Counted from the first letter of the stretch, positions 41,604 to 51,373 are shown. The stretch: 64,000 bases of DNA from Streptomyces sp. Ag109_O5-10 (GCF_900105755.1 NZ_FNTQ01000001.1:4464001-4528000), one strand, 5' to 3'. The notes: a model not told the origin generated them from the letters alone. Made by a program: numbers and translations.

Positions 41604-42332
41604 GTGCGTGGAACTGACGAGCTGATCAACGTGGGCGATCCGGCCTGGCCCGCGCTGCAGGAGCTGTTCGCGGCCGGCGCTGTTCCGGTGAGGGTACTGC
41701 CCGTTGAACGGGGCGAGAGCCGTCGGAGCCTGCTGCAGATGCAGGTCACGGCACGATCGGCGCTCGGCGCCGTCGCGTTGAACAGCGGCGGCCTGGTCCT
41801 CGATGACGGATGGGTGCGTGTGTTCGGCGGCGGGTCGGGCGAAGACGACGGCAGTCTGCCAAGCCTTGCCCAGGTCAACGCGTTCCCTTCCGATTTCGAT
41901 CCTGCCTGGCATCCGGCGCAGGGCTTGGTCGTCGGCCACGACGTGCTGGGCGGAGTGTTCGCGCTGAACGGCCACGACCCGGAAGCGGCGGGTCGGCCCG
42001 GTGTCCCGGGACAGATGACCTACTTCGCCCCCGACACGTTGGAGTGGGAAGCGATGGAGATGGGTCACTCGATGTGGATGTCCTGGATGCTGTCCGGGCG
42101 GCTGGAGAAGTTCTACGAAGGGCTCCGCTGGCCGGGCTGGCGTGCGGAGGCGGCCGCCTTGCCCTTCTCGCAGGGCATCTCGGTGATTCCGTTCCTGTGG
42201 TCGCAGGAGGCTCAAGCGGATCTCGCCGGCACCAGTCGCCGTGCCGTGCCGATCCGTGAAGTCCTTGGCGTCGCCGCTGACTTCGCCCGGCAGATGGGCC
42301 CGGCCGATCCGGGATTCCTTGGTGCGGTATAG
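41604..42332 (+). CDS. DUF2625-family protein
   Basis: A 242-residue soluble protein (GTG 41604, VRGTDELINVGDPAW). It matches the DUF2625 pattern: VLPVERGESRRSLLQMQVTA, then ALNSGGLVLDDGWVRVFGGG and GVFALNGHDPEAAG with a conserved WMSWMLSGRLEKFY region. Function of the family is unknown; members appear in many actinobacteria as single genes. The remaining gap to 42613 is uneventful. Confidence 0.75.
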   Translation: MRGTDELINVGDPAWPALQELFAAGAVPVRVLPVERGESRRSLLQMQVTARSALGAVALNSGGLVLDDGWVRVFGGGSGEDDGSLPSLAQVNAFPSDFDPAWHPAQGLVVGHDVLGGVFALNGHDPEAAGRPGVPGQMTYFAPDTLEWEAMEMGHSMWMSWMLSGRLEKFYEGLRWPGWRAEAAALPFSQGISVIPFLWSQEAQADLAGTSRRAVPIREVLGVAADFARQMGPADPGFLGAV

Positions 42333-42613
42333 GTCGGAGGGCCGACCCCTCGGCGGAGGGTGTGGCCTTGGTGGGCCGGGTCCCCTCTGTTCTGGAGCCG
42401 TGGATGGGATGCCCGTCCCTCTCCCCGGTCCTTCAGCCAGAGCCCGACCGTTCCGAGCCCCCTGCCGTTCGTCGTCCGCCGGCACATGCCACCACTCGAA
42501 CATGACCACGGACGCTAAGGCTGCACCACGGAACACGGTCACCGGCCGCCAGATACGCCCGGACACGGCTCCTGGTCGCTCTCTCCTGATCACCCTTGCG
42601 ACAGGATGGGAGC

Positions 42614-42934
42614 ATGAGCGTAGTCAAGATCAACGTACTGACCGTGCCGGATGAGCAGCGGGAGACGCTGGAGAAGCGGTTCGCGTCGCGGGCGCATGCC
42701 GTGGAGGGCTCGGACGGGTTCGAGTGGTTCGAGCTTCTCCGTCCGGTCGAGGGGACCGAGCAGTATCTGGTGTACACGCGGTGGAAGGACGAGGAGTCCT
42801 TTCAGGCGTGGATGGAGGGGCCGATGAAGGCCGCGCACCAGGGCGGTGCGGAGGGTGAGCGGTCGAAGCCGGCGGCTTCCGGGGCGACGCTGTGGTCGTT
42901 CGAGGTGGTGCAGTCCGCGGGACCGAAGGGCTGA
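42614..42934 (+). CDS. ABM-domain monooxygenase, haem-degrading HmoA-like
   Basis: A 106-residue ABM-fold protein: MSVVKINVLTVPDEQRETLE, then SDGFEWFELLRPVEGTEQYL and VYTRWKDEESFQAWMEGPM. This arrangement fits IsdG/HmoA-type proteins that open haem to release iron; the characteristic Trp and an axial His (AAHQGG region) are present. The ATG at 42614 is 12 residues inside the open frame and has a GGATGGGAG site. It is convergent with the flavin oxidoreductase gene. Confidence 0.8.
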   Translation: MSVVKINVLTVPDEQRETLEKRFASRAHAVEGSDGFEWFELLRPVEGTEQYLVYTRWKDEESFQAWMEGPMKAAHQGGAEGERSKPAASGATLWSFEVVQSAGPKG

Positions 42935-42981
42935 CGAGGCCGGGGGCCGGTGCCCCCCGTGGGCACCGGCGCGGTGAGTGG

Positions 42982-44202
42982 TCAGGCGGCCTTTTCGGGG
43001 GTGGTCGTGAGAGGTGCGGCCGAACGGGGCTGGGCCGGTACGAGGGGGCGGCGGCGGGACGGGAGGCCGAGCATCGGGTGGGAGACGGCCCAGGCCGCGC
43101 CCTTGCAGATGAGTTCCTTGTAGCGGGCGGCGGTGCGGCCCGTCAGCGCCGCCGGTACGGCGCGGTCGTCGGCCGTGACGTACTGGACCAGGCCCTGCCT
43201 GCGGCCCAGCGAGATGCACTGGTTGTAGTAGCGCAGCGGCATGTTGGGGAGCTTTCCGCCGGTCAGGCGGGCCGCGATGGCGTCGGCGGCCTGCCAGGCC
43301 ATCGGGAGGCCCGAGGCGCAGGACATGCGCAGCGGGTTGCCGGCCGGGCCCGTCGCCTGGGCCGCGTCGCCGACGGCGTACACGTCGGGGTGCGAGACCG
43401 AGCGCATGGTCCGGTCGACGACGATCCGGCCCGCGCCGGTGACCTCCAGGGCGGTGGCCCGCGGGATCGGGTGGACGGCGAAGCCGGTGGTCCACAGGGT
43501 GACCGCGGCCGGGACCGGCCCGCCCTCGGCCGTGGTCACGTGGCCGGGTGCCACGGCGGTGACGTCGGTGTGCTCGTGCACCGTGACGCCGAGCCCGTCG
43601 ACGACCTTCCGCAGGTGGCGGCGGCCCTTCGGGGAGAGCCAGTCGCCGAGGGCCCCGCGGGCGGCGAGCGCGACGTCGAGGTCCGGGCGGGCCTCGGCGA
43701 TCTCGGTCACGGCCTCCAGGCCGGTCAGTCCGCCGCCGACCACGAGCACCGGCGCTCCGGCCGGGAGCGCGGCGAGGCGCCGGCGCAGCCGGAGCGCTCC
43801 GGGGCGGCTCGCGATCTCGTCGGCGTGCTCGGCGGCGCCGGGGACGCCCTGGTCGTTCCAGGTGCTGCCGAGGGCGTACACGAGGGTGTCGTACTCCAGT
43901 TCCTCCGGCTCCCGGGTTTCCCCGGCGGTCGGGAGCGTGGTGACCGTCCTGCGGTCGACGTCCACGGCCGTGACCTTCGCGAACCTCAGCCGCACGCCGG
44001 TTCCGGCGAACATCTCGGCGAAGGGCCGGGGCCGCAGCTCCTGGCCGGTCGCGAGCTGGTGCATCCGGACGCGCTCGACGAAGTCGGGTTCGGCGTTGAC
44101 GAGGGTGATCGCGACGTCCTCGCGGCGCAGCCGCCGGGCGAGGCGGCCGGCGGCGACGGCTCCGGCGTATCCGGCGCCGAGGACGACGATGCGGTGCTGC
44201 AT
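42982..44202 (-). CDS. FAD-dependent NADH dehydrogenase-like oxidoreductase
   Basis: A 406-residue flavoprotein of the Ndh-type/pyridine-nucleotide disulphide family. The N-terminal FAD Rossmann motif is VVLGAGYAGAVAAGRLAR, the NAD(P)H Rossmann motif VLVVGGGLTGLEAVTEIAEA and the second FAD motif DVYAVGDAAQATGPAG. No redox-active CxxC is seen, so a quinone- or small-molecule reductase is likely. It is 155 bp downstream of the ECF41 sigma factor gene on the same strand, the usual place of the oxidoreductase that ECF41 factors control. Confidence 0.9.
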   Translation of the reverse strand: MQHRIVVLGAGYAGAVAAGRLARRLRREDVAITLVNAEPDFVERVRMHQLATGQELRPRPFAEMFAGTGVRLRFAKVTAVDVDRRTVTTLPTAGETREPEELEYDTLVYALGSTWNDQGVPGAAEHADEIASRPGALRLRRRLAALPAGAPVLVVGGGLTGLEAVTEIAEARPDLDVALAARGALGDWLSPKGRRHLRKVVDGLGVTVHEHTDVTAVAPGHVTTAEGGPVPAAVTLWTTGFAVHPIPRATALEVTGAGRIVVDRTMRSVSHPDVYAVGDAAQATGPAGNPLRMSCASGLPMAWQAADAIAARLTGGKLPNMPLRYYNQCISLGRRQGLVQYVTADDRAVPAALTGRTAARYKELICKGAAWAVSHPMLGLPSRRRPLVPAQPRSAAPLTTTPEKAA

Positions 44203-44357
44203 GTCCGTACTCCTGTCATCCAGCTGTTCAGCGGGTCGCCCCCTGAACCGGGCGGGCCGCCGTTTCCTGACAGGAGGGCGGTGTGAAGCGGCTCACATCG
44301 CCCGGGAGAACTCGGAGGGGCTCAGAAGACCGGAAGGGCTCAGGAGATCGGAAGGGT

Positions 44358-45302
44358 TCAGAAGAGACGGGCCAGGGGTTCGCCGTGGGCCGTCGCCGCC
44401 CACCGGCTGGTCGCGCGCTCCAGCTTGTCGGGGTTGACCTGGGTGCGGAACGCGGCGATGCCCTCGGTGGTGATCTCCAGGCACATCACGCCGAAGACCC
44501 GGCCGTCCACGGTCGCCACCAGCGCGGGGCCGCCGTTGGCGGTCGCGGCATACAGCTCGACGGAACCGCCGACCAGCGCCCGCTGGGCCGGGCCCTGTTT
44601 GAACAGGCCCCGCATGAACTTCGCGACCGCGAGGGCACCCTCGAACGCCCTGGCCGCCGCCGGGACCTTCCCGCCGCCGTCGCCGACCGCGACGGCGTCC
44701 TCGGTGAGCAGCCGGACGAGCGGCTCGGTCCGGCCGCTGGCCGCGGCCGCGAGGAACTCCTCGATGATCCGCCGGGCGGCCGCCTCGTCGACCGCGGTGC
44801 GGGTCCTGCCCTGCGCGACGTGCTTCCTGGCCCGGTGCAGGATCTGCTGGCTGGCGGCCTCGGTGAGGTCGAGGATCCGGGCGATCTCCCGGTGCGGGTA
44901 GTCGAAGGCCTCGCGCAGCACGTACACCGCGCGCTCGGCCGGGGCGAGGCGCTCCAGCAGGACCAGGACGGCGTACGACACCGACTCCCGCCGTTCCGCG
45001 GTGTCGGCGGGGCCGAGCATCGGGTCGCCGGCGAGCAGCGGCTCGGGCAGCCACTGGCCCACGTAGGTCTCGCGGCGGGCGCGGGCCGAGGTGAGCTGGT
45101 TGAGGCAGAGGTTGGTGAGCACCTTGGTCAGCCAGGCCTCGGGGACCTCGATGCGGGCGGTGTCGGCTGCCTGCCAGCGCAGGTAGGTGTCCTGCACTGC
45201 GTCCTCGGCCTCGCTCGCGGAGCCGAGGAGGCGGTAGGCGATGGCCGCGAGGCGCGGCCGGGCCGCCTCGAACCGGTCCACGTCGGTAACGGTCGCTGCC
45301 AT
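44358..45302 (-). CDS. ECF41-type sigma factor with SnoaL-like C-terminus
   Basis: A 314-residue extracytoplasmic-function sigma factor. Region 2 (about 10-75, LGSASEAEDAVQDTYLRWQA), region 4 (about 110-165, APAERAVYVLREAFDYPHRE) and a fused SnoaL-like domain (about 185-300). The ECF41 signature motifs are all present: WLPEP after region 2, DGGGKV in the fused domain and NPDKL near the end. In this group no separate anti-sigma factor exists; the C-terminal domain controls activity. ATG 45302. The target is probably the flavin oxidoreductase gene following it. Confidence 0.93.
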   Translation of the reverse strand: MAATVTDVDRFEAARPRLAAIAYRLLGSASEAEDAVQDTYLRWQAADTARIEVPEAWLTKVLTNLCLNQLTSARARRETYVGQWLPEPLLAGDPMLGPADTAERRESVSYAVLVLLERLAPAERAVYVLREAFDYPHREIARILDLTEAASQQILHRARKHVAQGRTRTAVDEAAARRIIEEFLAAAASGRTEPLVRLLTEDAVAVGDGGGKVPAAARAFEGALAVAKFMRGLFKQGPAQRALVGGSVELYAATANGGPALVATVDGRVFGVMCLEITTEGIAAFRTQVNPDKLERATSRWAATAHGEPLARLF

Positions 45303-45637
45303 GCCGTGGATCCTAGGCGGTCCGCCGGAAGTGCCGTGGGAGACCGTCGATCGGACAGGTGCCGTCGGCCGGGTGCGGACAGGTGCCGTCGGCCAGGTGC
45401 GGCAGCGTCGTGGCCGGTCGCGCCCACGCGGCGGAACCGCACATGAAGACGGCCCCGCGCCCCGGTGAGGCACTGCCGGAGCGGGCGGGGACGGTCACAG
45501 GCGCCGGCAGACCGCCGTGGCCGCGCCAAGGCATGTGCATAGTGTCGCGAATGCGTGGTATGCGGCGCCGTAGCGGGCCCGGGAGAGGTTCCGTGCGGCG
45601 TCCGCTGTCCACCGCACACGACCGGAGGACGAACGTC

Positions 45638-47755
45638 ATGCGGCTCCGTGCCCGGCCCAGGGGCGACCTCGCGGTCGACGACGCCCTGGGCGCGGCACTG
45701 GCCGACATGGTGCGCCGGACGGGGGCGGCGATCGGCGGCCTGTACCTCGTCGAGGAGCCGGCCGCCCTGCTGCGGCTGGTGGCGCTGTGCGGGCTGCCCG
45801 CCGACTTCACCGCACCCTGGCAGCGGCTGCCGCTGACCGCGCCCGTCCCGGTGGCCGACGCGATCGAGGAGGACCACCTGGTCTGGGTCGGCTCCCAGGA
45901 CGAGATGGCCCGCCGCTACCCGCGGGCCGCGACCGTCCTGCCCTACCCCTTCGCCCTCGCCGCGGTCCCGTTGCGCGGGGTGCGCCGCAGGTGGGGCGGG
46001 GTCGTGCTGATGTGGCCCGCCGACCACCCGCCCCGGCCCACCGCCCGCGAACGGCACCACATCGCGGCCAGCGCCCGCGCGCTGGCCCGGCTCCTGGATG
46101 ACTCGCCGGTGCCGCCCGCCCTCCCGGACCGGCCGCGTGTCGTGGCCGTGGACTCGCGGCGGCATCCGGCCCAGACCGCACTGGCCGCCGCCGATTTCCT
46201 CGACCGGATCCCGGAGGGTGCCGTGGCCCTGGACCTGGAGGGCAGGGTCACGTTCATGTCCGCCCCGGCCGCGCGGCTGCTCGGCCGGGACGCCGACCGG
46301 CTGCTGGGCACCCGGCCCTGGCAGTCCCTGCCGTGGCTGGACGACCTGCGGTACGAGGAGCGGTACCGGCTGGCGGTCGCCAGCCGGGCGCCGGTGTCCT
46401 TCAGCGCGCTCCGCCCGCCGGACCAGTGGCTGACCTTCCACCTCCACCCGGACGCCAGCGGCATCAGCGTGCGCGTCACCGCCGGGGAGGAGGCGGGGAC
46501 GGACGCCGGAAGCGGGCGCGCGGAGCCTGCCCCGACCACGCCCGGCCGCCTCTACCAGCTGGTCCACCTGGCGGCCGCGCTCACCGAGACGGTGACCACC
46601 CGCGACCTCGTCGCGCTGATCGCGGACCAGATCCTGCCGGCGTTCGGCGCCCAGGGACTGCTGCTCAGCATCTCCGAGGCGGGCCGCCTGCGCGTCGCCG
46701 GACAGCACGGCTACTCCGCCGAAGCCGTCGAACGCCTCGACGCCCTCCCCCTCGACACCGGCGTCACCCCGGCCGGGCAGGTCCTGGCGAGCGGCGTCCC
46801 CGCCTTCTTCGCCAGTCCGGCCGAGCTGGCCCGGAACTACCCCCGCCTACCGCGGATCAGCGGGAAACAGGCCTGGGCCTACCTGCCCCTGATCATCTCC
46901 GGACGCCCGGTCGGCTGCTGCGTCCTCTCCTACGAACGCCCGCACGTCTTCACCGCCGACGAACGCGCCGTCCTCACCCCGCTGTCCGGCCTGCTCGCCC
47001 AAGCCCTGGACCGGGCCCGCCTCTACGACACCCAGCACCACCTCGTCCACCAGCTCCAGCAGGCGCTCCTGCCGCGCAGCCTGCCCACCGTGCCCGGCCT
47101 CACGGTCGCCGCCCGCTACCTGCCGGCCGGGCACGGCATCGACGTCGGCGGCGACTTCTACGACCTGCTGCGCCTGGACGACACCTGCGCGGCCGCCGTC
47201 ATCGGCGACGTGGAGGGCCACAGCATGGCCGCGGCGGCCCTGATGGGCCAGGTCCGTACCGCCATCCACGCGCACGCCACCGCCGGCGCCGCCCCGGACC
47301 AGGTCATCGACCGCACCAACCGGCTCCTCGCCGACCTGGCCCCCGACCTCCTGGTGACCTGCCTCTACCTCCACCTCGACCTGGCCCGGCGCGAGCTGAC
47401 CCTGGCCGGCGCCGGCCACGTGCCGCCGCTGCTGCGGCCGGGGGCCGGCCGGGCCCACCCGCTCCACCTCGACCCCGGGCCGCCGTTGGGCGTCGACGCC
47501 TGCGCCCGCTACCCCCTCACCCGGGGCCCGCTCCCGGCGGGCTCCGTCCTCGCCCTCTACACCGACGGCCTCGTCGAACACCCCGGCACCGACGTCGGCC
47601 ACGCCATCGCGGGCCTCGCCGAGCACCTCGCCCGTGCCGACGTCGGCGACCTGGAGCGCCTCATCGACGACCTCGTCCAGCAGGCCTGGCCGGCCGGTGG
47701 CCACACCGACGACCTCGCCGTGCTGCTGCTGCGGACCGGGGTCCCGCACCCGTGA
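45638..47755 (+). CDS. GAF/PAS/GAF-SpoIIE PP2C-type phosphatase
   Basis: A 705-residue serine phosphatase. ATG 45638 follows GGAGGAC; the longer open frame upstream is not used. Order: GAF-like (about 10-150), PAS (about 185-280, AALDLEGRVTFMSAPAARLL-like), a second GAF (about 300-480) and a SpoIIE phosphatase domain (about 490-705: VGGDFYDLLRLDDTCAAAVI, GDVEGHSMAAAALM, LYTDGLVEHPG, DDLAVLLLR). These enzymes dephosphorylate STAS-type anti-anti-sigma proteins in response to a ligand or redox/light signal. A related multidomain gene lies 0.74 kb downstream. Confidence 0.9.
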   Translation: MRLRARPRGDLAVDDALGAALADMVRRTGAAIGGLYLVEEPAALLRLVALCGLPADFTAPWQRLPLTAPVPVADAIEEDHLVWVGSQDEMARRYPRAATVLPYPFALAAVPLRGVRRRWGGVVLMWPADHPPRPTARERHHIAASARALARLLDDSPVPPALPDRPRVVAVDSRRHPAQTALAAADFLDRIPEGAVALDLEGRVTFMSAPAARLLGRDADRLLGTRPWQSLPWLDDLRYEERYRLAVASRAPVSFSALRPPDQWLTFHLHPDASGISVRVTAGEEAGTDAGSGRAEPAPTTPGRLYQLVHLAAALTETVTTRDLVALIADQILPAFGAQGLLLSISEAGRLRVAGQHGYSAEAVERLDALPLDTGVTPAGQVLASGVPAFFASPAELARNYPRLPRISGKQAWAYLPLIISGRPVGCCVLSYERPHVFTADERAVLTPLSGLLAQALDRARLYDTQHHLVHQLQQALLPRSLPTVPGLTVAARYLPAGHGIDVGGDFYDLLRLDDTCAAAVIGDVEGHSMAAAALMGQVRTAIHAHATAGAAPDQVIDRTNRLLADLAPDLLVTCLYLHLDLARRELTLAGAGHVPPLLRPGAGRAHPLHLDPGPPLGVDACARYPLTRGPLPAGSVLALYTDGLVEHPGTDVGHAIAGLAEHLARADVGDLERLIDDLVQQAWPAGGHTDDLAVLLLRTGVPHP

Positions 47756-47801
47756 ACCGGGGCCCCTGCCGGCGGCTCGGGACGCGGGGGATACTCGCCG
47801 C

Positions 47802-48233
47802 ATGCCTACGCTCTTTTCCCGGATCCTCGCCGGAGAACTGCCTGCCCGGTTCGTCTGGCAGGACCCGGAGGTCGCCGCGTTCCTCAGCATCGCCCCGCTG
47901 ACCCCGGGGCACACCCTGGTGGTGCCCCGGCGGGAGGTGGACCAGTGGACCGACGCGGACGGCGAGGTGCTGGCCCGCTGCGTCACGGTGGCCCAGGCGG
48001 TCGGCCGCGCGGTGCGGCGCGCCTGGGACGCGCCCCGGGCCGGTCTGGTCATCGCGGGCTTCGAGGTGCCGCATCTGCACATCCATGTCGCGCCCGCCTG
48101 GGGCATGGCGGAACTCGACTTCTCCCGGGCGAAGGCGGAGACGGACGAAGCCGCCCTCGACGACGCCGCGACCCGGCTGCGCACCGCACTGCGCGAGCTC
48201 GGGTTCACCGAGCAGGTGGCGTCCGAAGCCTGA
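47802..48233 (+). CDS. HIT-family hydrolase
   Basis: A 143-residue histidine triad protein: the motif HLHIHVAP (HxHxHxx) lies at about residue 95-100, and the N-terminus (TLFSRILAGELPARFVWQD) plus PLTPGHTLVVPRREV match the HINT-type subfamily. Substrates are nucleotide phosphoramidates or dinucleoside polyphosphates. ATG 47802. It sits between two SpoIIE phosphatase genes, 46 bp after the first, so it may be cotranscribed with it. Confidence 0.92.
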   Translation: MPTLFSRILAGELPARFVWQDPEVAAFLSIAPLTPGHTLVVPRREVDQWTDADGEVLARCVTVAQAVGRAVRRAWDAPRAGLVIAGFEVPHLHIHVAPAWGMAELDFSRAKAETDEAALDDAATRLRTALRELGFTEQVASEA

Positions 48234-48242
48234 CCGGACGCG

Positions 48243-48410
48243 TCAGCGGGGGTCGGCCGTGACGACCTCGTGCAGGACGTCCTCGGCGCTGAGGAAGACC
48301 GGGCCGGGGGCGGCCATGCCGTCGGCCAGGGCGCGGGCGGAGGCGGCGTCGATCGCGGCGAGGGCGGCCGGGCCGGTGGACGAGAAGCAGGTGACGATGT
48401 CCGGAGCCGC
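48243..48410 (-). pseudogene. Possible truncated small gene
   Basis: About 55 codons with good composition on the minus strand, IVTCFSSTGPAALAAIDAAS and ending HEVVTADPR, but no start codon with an RBS and no recognisable family. Upstream the frame becomes arginine-rich noise. Probably the tail of a broken gene between two larger plus-strand genes. Confidence 0.3.
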
Positions 48411-48496
48411 CGGTCGAGGCGCCCGTCGCGCCGCCGGTTGTAGGGGTTCCGGGGCGGCGGGATCATGGGAGGGATACCCGGACAGCCGGAGGCACC

Positions 48497-50896
48497 ATGG
48501 AGGGTCGCGTACCGGACGACCTGGCGGTCGTCGTCGAGGCCGGCGGGGCGGTCCTGGTGTGGAGTGCGGGGGCCCGGCGGCTCCTCGGGTACGAGCCCGC
48601 CGAGGTCGTCGGCCGTTCCGCGCTGACGCTGCTCGCCGCCGACCTGCCCGTCTCCGCGCGCCGGCACCTCGCCGACGGGCAGCGCTGGTCCACCGAGGTG
48701 GCGCTGCTGCACCGCAACGGCGACCGTATCGTCGTACGTCTGCAGGGCATCCCGCTCGCGGACACGGGTGACAGGCCGCTCTGGCTGGTGACCGCCGCCC
48801 CGCCGACGACCGTGGCCGGACGCGAGCAGCCCGGCGCGGCGGCCCTGTGGGACCTCACGCTCGCCCAGCTGCCCACACCGGTGGCGATCTACGACCGCGA
48901 CGCCCGGTTCGTCGCCGCCAACGACGCCATGTCCCGGATCATGGGCCTGCCCGCGGCGGAGATGCGGAGCCTGACCCTGTCGGAGATCGAGCCCAGCTTC
49001 CCCTTCGACGAGTACGACCGCCTCCAGCGACAGGTCCTGCGCACCGGGCAAACGATCTTCCACGAGCAGCACGCCCAGGCGCCCGGCGAGACCCGGGAGC
49101 ACTCCTGGTCGATGTACTTCTCCCCGCTGAAGGACGACATCGGCACCGTGCAGGGCGTGTCGGCGGTGGTCTTCGACACCACCGAGCAGTACTGGGCCCG
49201 CCGTCACCTGGCCGTCCTCGACGACGCCGGCCTGCGCGTCGGCACCACCCTGGACGTGACCCGCACCGTCGAGGAACTGGCCGAGGTGGCCGTGTCCGGG
49301 TTCGCGGACTTCGTCACCGTCGACCTGCTGGAGTCCGTCGCCCTCGGCGACGAGCCGGAACCCCTGACACCGGGCGAACCGGTCGCCGTACGCCGAGCGG
49401 CCCAGCGGTCGGTGCTGGCGGGCTGCCCTGAGGCGGCGTTCGCCCTCGGCGACGCGTTCCGCTACCCGGTGGACACGCCTCCGATGCGGACGCTGCTCAG
49501 CGGCCACGGCACCCGCCACCGGCCCGGCGACCCCGGCATGCGGGACTGGCTCAGGAGCTCCCAGGCCCACGCCGAGGCCGTCGCCCGGCACCTGATCCAC
49601 TCGGTGCTGATGGTTCCGCTGCGGGCCCGCGGCGTCACCCTCGGCCTCGTGCACTTCCTGCGGCACCGCACGCCCGAGTCGTTCACCGAGTACGACCAGC
49701 GGCTCGCGGAGGAGATCGTCGCCAGGGCCGCGGTGAGCGTGGACAACGCCCGCCGCTACACCCGCGAGCGCCGCACCGCGCTGGCCCTGCAGCGCAGCCT
49801 GCTGCCGGGACGGCCGCCGGGCCTCGCGGCGACGGAGGTGGCCTACCGCTACCTGCCCACCGGGGCCGGTGCGGACGTCGGCGGCGACTGGTTCGACGTG
49901 ATCCCGCTCTCCGGGGCCCGGGTCGCCCTGGTCGTCGGCGACGTCGTCGGCCACGGCATCCGCGCCTCGGCCACCATGGGCCGCCTGCGCACGGCGGTAC
50001 GGACCCTGGCGGACGTCGACCTCGCCCCCGACGAACTCCTCACCCAACTGGACGACCTGGTCATCCGCCTCGACCGCGAGGAGGGTCCGGAGGTGCCCGG
50101 CCGGGCGGAGGCCGCGTCGGCCGGCGACATCGGCGCGACCTGCCTGTACGCCGTGTACGACCCGGTGACCTGCCGCTGCACCGTGGCCCGCGCCGGTCAT
50201 CCGCCGCCGGCCCTGGCCACCCCCGACGGTGACGTCCGCTTTCTCGACCTGCCGGCCGGACCGCCGCTCGGCCTGGGCGGCCTGCCCTTCGAGTCCGTCG
50301 AGGTGGAACTCGCGGAGGGCAGCCTGCTCGCCCTCTACACCGACGGCCTGGTGGAGACCGCCGACCACGACATCGAGGTGGGTCTCGGCCTGCTCCGCCG
50401 GGCCCTCGCCGGCCCGGCCGCGCCCCTGGAGGAGACCTGCGACCACGTCCTGCGCACGGTCCTGACCGACCGCCCGGCCGATGACATCGTTCTCCTGCTC
50501 GCCCGCACCTCCGCCCTGGACACCACGAAGGTCCGCACCTGGCAGTTCCCCCAGCACCCGGCCGCCGTCGCCGGGGCCCGCAAGGTGGCCTGCGAACAGC
50601 TGGCGGCCTGGGGACTGACGGACGCGGCCTTCGCCACCGAACTGATCGTCAGCGAACTGGTCACGAACGCGGTCCGCTACGGCGACGGCCCGATCGCCCT
50701 CCGCCTGATCCGCGACGCCTCCCTCATCTGCGAGGTCTCCGACGGCAGCAGCACCGCCCCGCACCTGCGCCGGGCCCGCGTCTACGACGAGGGCGGCCGG
50801 GGCCTGCTCCTGGTCGCCCAGATCTCGGAACGCTGGGGCAGCCGCCAGACCCCGACCGGCAAGACGATCTGGGCGGAACAGCCCCTGCCGGCGTGA
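48497..50896 (+). CDS. PAS/GAF-SpoIIE phosphatase with C-terminal ATPase domain
   Basis: A 799-residue regulator. Two PAS-like domains (about 5-90 and 125-235: LWDLTLAQLPTPVAIYDRDA), a GAF domain (about 245-415), a SpoIIE phosphatase (about 440-660: VGGDWFDVIPLSGARVALVV, GDVVGHGIRASATM, LYTDGLVETADHD, DDIVLLLAR) and a GHKL anti-sigma-type ATPase (about 675-799: ELIVSELVTNAVRYGDG, GGRGLLLVAQ). It thus combines phosphatase and kinase-type partner-switching activities on one chain. The ATG at 48497 begins the first PAS domain directly. Confidence 0.92.
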   Translation: MEGRVPDDLAVVVEAGGAVLVWSAGARRLLGYEPAEVVGRSALTLLAADLPVSARRHLADGQRWSTEVALLHRNGDRIVVRLQGIPLADTGDRPLWLVTAAPPTTVAGREQPGAAALWDLTLAQLPTPVAIYDRDARFVAANDAMSRIMGLPAAEMRSLTLSEIEPSFPFDEYDRLQRQVLRTGQTIFHEQHAQAPGETREHSWSMYFSPLKDDIGTVQGVSAVVFDTTEQYWARRHLAVLDDAGLRVGTTLDVTRTVEELAEVAVSGFADFVTVDLLESVALGDEPEPLTPGEPVAVRRAAQRSVLAGCPEAAFALGDAFRYPVDTPPMRTLLSGHGTRHRPGDPGMRDWLRSSQAHAEAVARHLIHSVLMVPLRARGVTLGLVHFLRHRTPESFTEYDQRLAEEIVARAAVSVDNARRYTRERRTALALQRSLLPGRPPGLAATEVAYRYLPTGAGADVGGDWFDVIPLSGARVALVVGDVVGHGIRASATMGRLRTAVRTLADVDLAPDELLTQLDDLVIRLDREEGPEVPGRAEAASAGDIGATCLYAVYDPVTCRCTVARAGHPPPALATPDGDVRFLDLPAGPPLGLGGLPFESVEVELAEGSLLALYTDGLVETADHDIEVGLGLLRRALAGPAAPLEETCDHVLRTVLTDRPADDIVLLLARTSALDTTKVRTWQFPQHPAAVAGARKVACEQLAAWGLTDAAFATELIVSELVTNAVRYGDGPIALRLIRDASLICEVSDGSSTAPHLRRARVYDEGGRGLLLVAQISERWGSRQTPTGKTIWAEQPLPA

Positions 50897-50962
50897 ACCA
50901 CGTGCCCGGCCAGACCCGTGACCCAGCGGGCGACCCTCGTGCCCCACCGGGCGGGTCGCGAC

Positions 50963-51373
50963 CTACCGGGTGAGCGGCCGGTCGCGGCCGAGCGTGTCGG
51001 TCAGTGCTGACACGACGGCCGTGGCGACGGCGGAGGCGACGAAACTCCCCGCCATGACCAGCACCACCCCGACCATGAACAGCCCACTGGCTTCGCCCGA
51101 CCAGTCGACGTAGGCGGCGAGGGTCAGCCCTGCGGTCGTACCGGCCACGGCAGCGGCGCTGTGCCCCCGGGCGGCCGTGCAGCACACCGCCGCCAGCAGG
51201 GTCGCGGCCAGCCCGGCGACCTGCCACGCCTCGTACGGCCCGCTGACCGACCCGTCGGCCCGCACCTCCCGGTGCTGGTCCCAGCCCAGCCAGGCGGCCC
51301 AGGCCACCACCGACACCCCGGCCAGCACGAGTGCCGGCGCCCCCGCCCGCAGATCGGGCCTGTGAAGTCCCAT
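50963..51373 (-). CDS. Hypothetical four-helix membrane protein
   Basis: A 136-residue protein from ATG 51373 (MGLHRPDLRAGAPALVLAG); an in-frame GTG lies 30 bp upstream. Hydrophobic segments at about 12-30, 50-68, 72-90 and 96-122. A short charged C-terminus follows. No motif. It is divergent from the proline iminopeptidase gene. Confidence 0.55.
   Translation of the reverse strand: MGLHRPDLRAGAPALVLAGVSVVAWAAWLGWDQHREVRADGSVSGPYEAWQVAGLAATLLAAVCCTAARGHSAAAVAGTTAGLTLAAYVDWSGEASGLFMVGVVLVMAGSFVASAVATAVVSALTDTLGRDRPLTR

Noticed and set aside
46847..50947. A 1366-codon open frame on minus across two SpoIIE genes
   Set aside because: Crosses two well-supported genes and a HIT gene on plus, with low-complexity composition; antisense artefact.
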